From the NCBI RefSeq assembly GCF_009746625.1, contig NZ_VWXL01000100.1, positions 62,001 through 126,000 on the forward strand: DNA of 64,000 bases, given 5' to 3'. This DNA is from Caproicibacter fermentans (lineage in GTDB: Bacteria; Bacillota; Clostridia; Oscillospirales; Acutalibacteraceae). Each line of letters opens with the position of its first letter. Position 1 is the first letter of the stretch. Under the pieces are notes generated by a model. That model was not told the origin of the DNA and did no database searches. It worked only from the letters and a program-made list of their open reading frames with translations. Below, piece by piece: positions 62,720 to 64,000 of this stretch. A program made the translations under genes and the position numbers.

Positions 62720-63940
62720 TTATACCGCCGCCCTGAGAAAAGTAAAGACGCAGACCGCCGTCAGAACGGCGACGCAGAACCACGCGCGGATTTTCTGCGC
62801 CCCCGTGTTCGCGCACTCGCCCATCACCTGCCGGCTGGAGGTCAGAAGAGTCAGAAAAACTAACACCGGCGTCATCAGAACGCCGCCCGCGACCTGAACA
62901 AAAACGGCGGCCCAGTTCAGCGGCAGGCCCGGAATCAAAACCGCGCCGGCCGCCGCCAGCACGCTGATTCCGTAAACGGCATAGAACCCGGGCGCGTCGC
63001 GGACGCTGTCGTTCAGGCTGTTCGACCAGCCGAACGCTTCCGCTACGCTGAACGACGACGACAGGGATACGGTGATTGCGGCAAGAAGCCCGGAGTTAAA
63101 CAAACCCAGCGCAAACAGAATCCCCGCGAGCGGGCCAACCCGCGCGGAGAGCGCGGAAACCAGCTCGGCCGGCCCGGCCGCCTCCAGATTCGGCACCGTC
63201 CCGAAAACGGAGGATCCGACGAAAATCAGCGCCGCCGCGACGGCAACCTGACAGACGCATCCCGCCAGAACGTCTTTTCTGCCGTCCCGGATGCGGTGCG
63301 ACCGGGCGCCGTGGTCCGCGTAGGCGGAGTTCTGATAAAAAATCATCCACGGCGCAACCGCGTTTCCGATCAGCGCCGCCGCGTACCAGCGGAAATCCCC
63401 GCCCGAGGAAAGGCGAAGGCTTTCCATCGCGCCGACGCCGGACTTCACGGCGAATGCCAGAAAAAGGAACACCAGATTATACATTCCGATCAAAAGGCCC
63501 ATGCGTTCTTTTTTCCGGTACCCGCTGAGCAAAGTAATCGAAAAAACCAGAACGGTGCTGATCAGCACCGCCGGAACACGGGGCAGACCGACCAGATGAA
63601 GGCCCGCGGACATCCCGACAAATTCCGTCAGCAGTGTCAGGAGGTTTTCCATCATCAGCGCGACGATCTGGCAGACCATCCATCCACGCCCGTACCGCTC
63701 CCGCAGCAGCCGGGTAAAACCCGCGTTTGAAACGACTCCAAGCCTCATCGCCATTTCCTGAACGGTGTATGTAACCGGCATCAGGCAAAGCGTCAGCGGA
63801 ACAAATACGGCAGGGCCGAACTTTGCGCCCGTCAGGGCATAGGATAAAATTCCGCCCGCGTCGTTGTCGGCCATCGCGGCCAGCATGCCCGGCCCAAGAA
63901 ACAGGAACAGGAAAAAGGGACCGCGTTTCCTGTTAAACAT
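62720..63940 (-). CDS. NRAMP-related divalent metal transporter, probably the Mg2+ (NRMT) type
   Basis: 406 residues with about 11 helices. Helix 1 reads GPGMLAAMADNDAGGILSYA (the DPGN metal site is DNDAG here), and helix 6 reads GNAVAPWMIFYQNSA where classical NRAMP has MPH. The missing Met (Ala in its place) and DND form are features I recall from NRAMP-related Mg2+ transporters, which lost the soft-metal ligand. Mn2+/Fe2+ transport is thus less likely. A hairpin overlaps its ribosome binding site. Confidence 0.8.
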   Translation of the reverse strand: MFNRKRGPFFLFLFLGPGMLAAMADNDAGGILSYALTGAKFGPAVFVPLTLCLMPVTYTVQEMAMRLGVVSNAGFTRLLRERYGRGWMVCQIVALMMENLLTLLTEFVGMSAGLHLVGLPRVPAVLISTVLVFSITLLSGYRKKERMGLLIGMYNLVFLFLAFAVKSGVGAMESLRLSSGGDFRWYAAALIGNAVAPWMIFYQNSAYADHGARSHRIRDGRKDVLAGCVCQVAVAAALIFVGSSVFGTVPNLEAAGPAELVSALSARVGPLAGILFALGLFNSGLLAAITVSLSSSFSVAEAFGWSNSLNDSVRDAPGFYAVYGISVLAAAGAVLIPGLPLNWAAVFVQVAGGVLMTPVLVFLTLLTSSRQVMGECANTGAQKIRAWFCVAVLTAVCVFTFLRAAV

Positions 63941-63942
63941 GA

Positions 63943-63981
63943 AAACACCCCCATGGGCAGTTTATGCCCGCGGGGGTGTTT
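63943..63981. promoter_or_regulatory. Long hairpin over the ribosome binding site of the metal transporter gene
   Basis: 17-nt arms (15 Watson-Crick pairs, one G-U, one mismatch) around a 5-nt loop end two bases before the ATG. On the minus-strand RNA the GGGGGTG site lies in the 3' arm. Either a translation-regulating hairpin or the terminator of an upstream gene outside the window. Bases 63982-64000 hold nothing I can identify. Confidence 0.6.
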
Positions 63982-64000
63982 GTGCTCCTGTGTAATTATC

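Noticed and set aside
1-64000. tRNA or rRNA genes, CRISPR arrays, insertion sequences, prophage genes
   Set aside because: None seen: no repeat-spacer pattern, no transposase or integrase motif and no clover-leaf sequence noticed on either strand. A tRNA scan would settle it.

Overview
The window looks like a chromosomal segment of an anaerobic, GC-rich member of the Clostridia, most like the Oscillospiraceae/Ruminococcaceae. This is inferred from gene content, not from any search. The pointers are tRNA-sensing T-box leaders, a PyrD/PyrK dihydroorotate dehydrogenase, a zinc-binding S4, S14 type Z, a Cys4 adenylate kinase, a eukaryote/archaea-type prolyl-tRNA synthetase, a sodium-pump decarboxylase membrane subunit, a SpoVB-like flippase and a Firmicutes-style S10-spc-alpha ribosomal cluster. 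Most genes are GC-rich; 13.2-15.8 kb is clearly AT-rich and looks acquired.

Layout. 1-7.2 kb: 5' part of prfC, two degV genes, the niaR/niaX niacin pair with a visible NiaR operator, a BASS-family transporter behind a T-box, a DUF1292 gene and a probable 6S RNA. 7.2-13.2 kb (minus): ydcF-like, pyrC, pyrF, pyrK, pyrD, a tiny Cys-rich protein, a histidine phosphatase and ruvX, mostly overlapping. 13.2-15.5 kb: AT-rich pair encoding a CARDB-matrixin secreted protease and a secreted companion. 15.8-18.2 kb: serC-serA. 19.2-35 kb (minus): an uninterrupted 32-gene ribosomal cluster from rpsJ to rplQ including secY, adk, map, infA and rpoA, behind a 280-nt leader with an attenuator-like hairpin. 35-40.2 kb: lipoprotein, XRE regulator plus membrane protein, proS, oadB/oadG, acpP. 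40.2-50.4 kb: aromatic amino acid genes: an aroE-aroK fusion, an antisense PAS-GGDEF gene, then aroF-tyrA-aroB-aroA-aroC-pheA. 50.4-64 kb: chemoreceptor, prmA, spoVB-like, a permease-like membrane gene, the ilvB-ilvA-ridA-GNAT operon behind a T-box, a cstA-type transporter behind its own T-box, ybaK and an NRAMP-related metal transporter.

How it fits together. The most striking item is a 42-codon leader ORF at 43628-43756, with 10 Phe/Tyr codons in its first 24, between a strong promoter and an intrinsic terminator, directly ahead of the aroF-to-pheA operon. It looks like translational attenuation by Phe/Tyr supply. The second theme is an apparent isoleucine regulon: three T-box leaders, all with a candidate AUC specifier, precede ilvB-ilvA-ridA, a CstA-family transporter and a BASS-family transporter. 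This suggests the two transporters serve isoleucine or its keto-acid precursors. A third theme is compact translational coupling (ATGA/GTGA overlaps) in the pyr and aro operons. Start codons were often moved downstream of the longest ORF to the first codon with a proper ribosome binding site; TTG and GTG starts are common.
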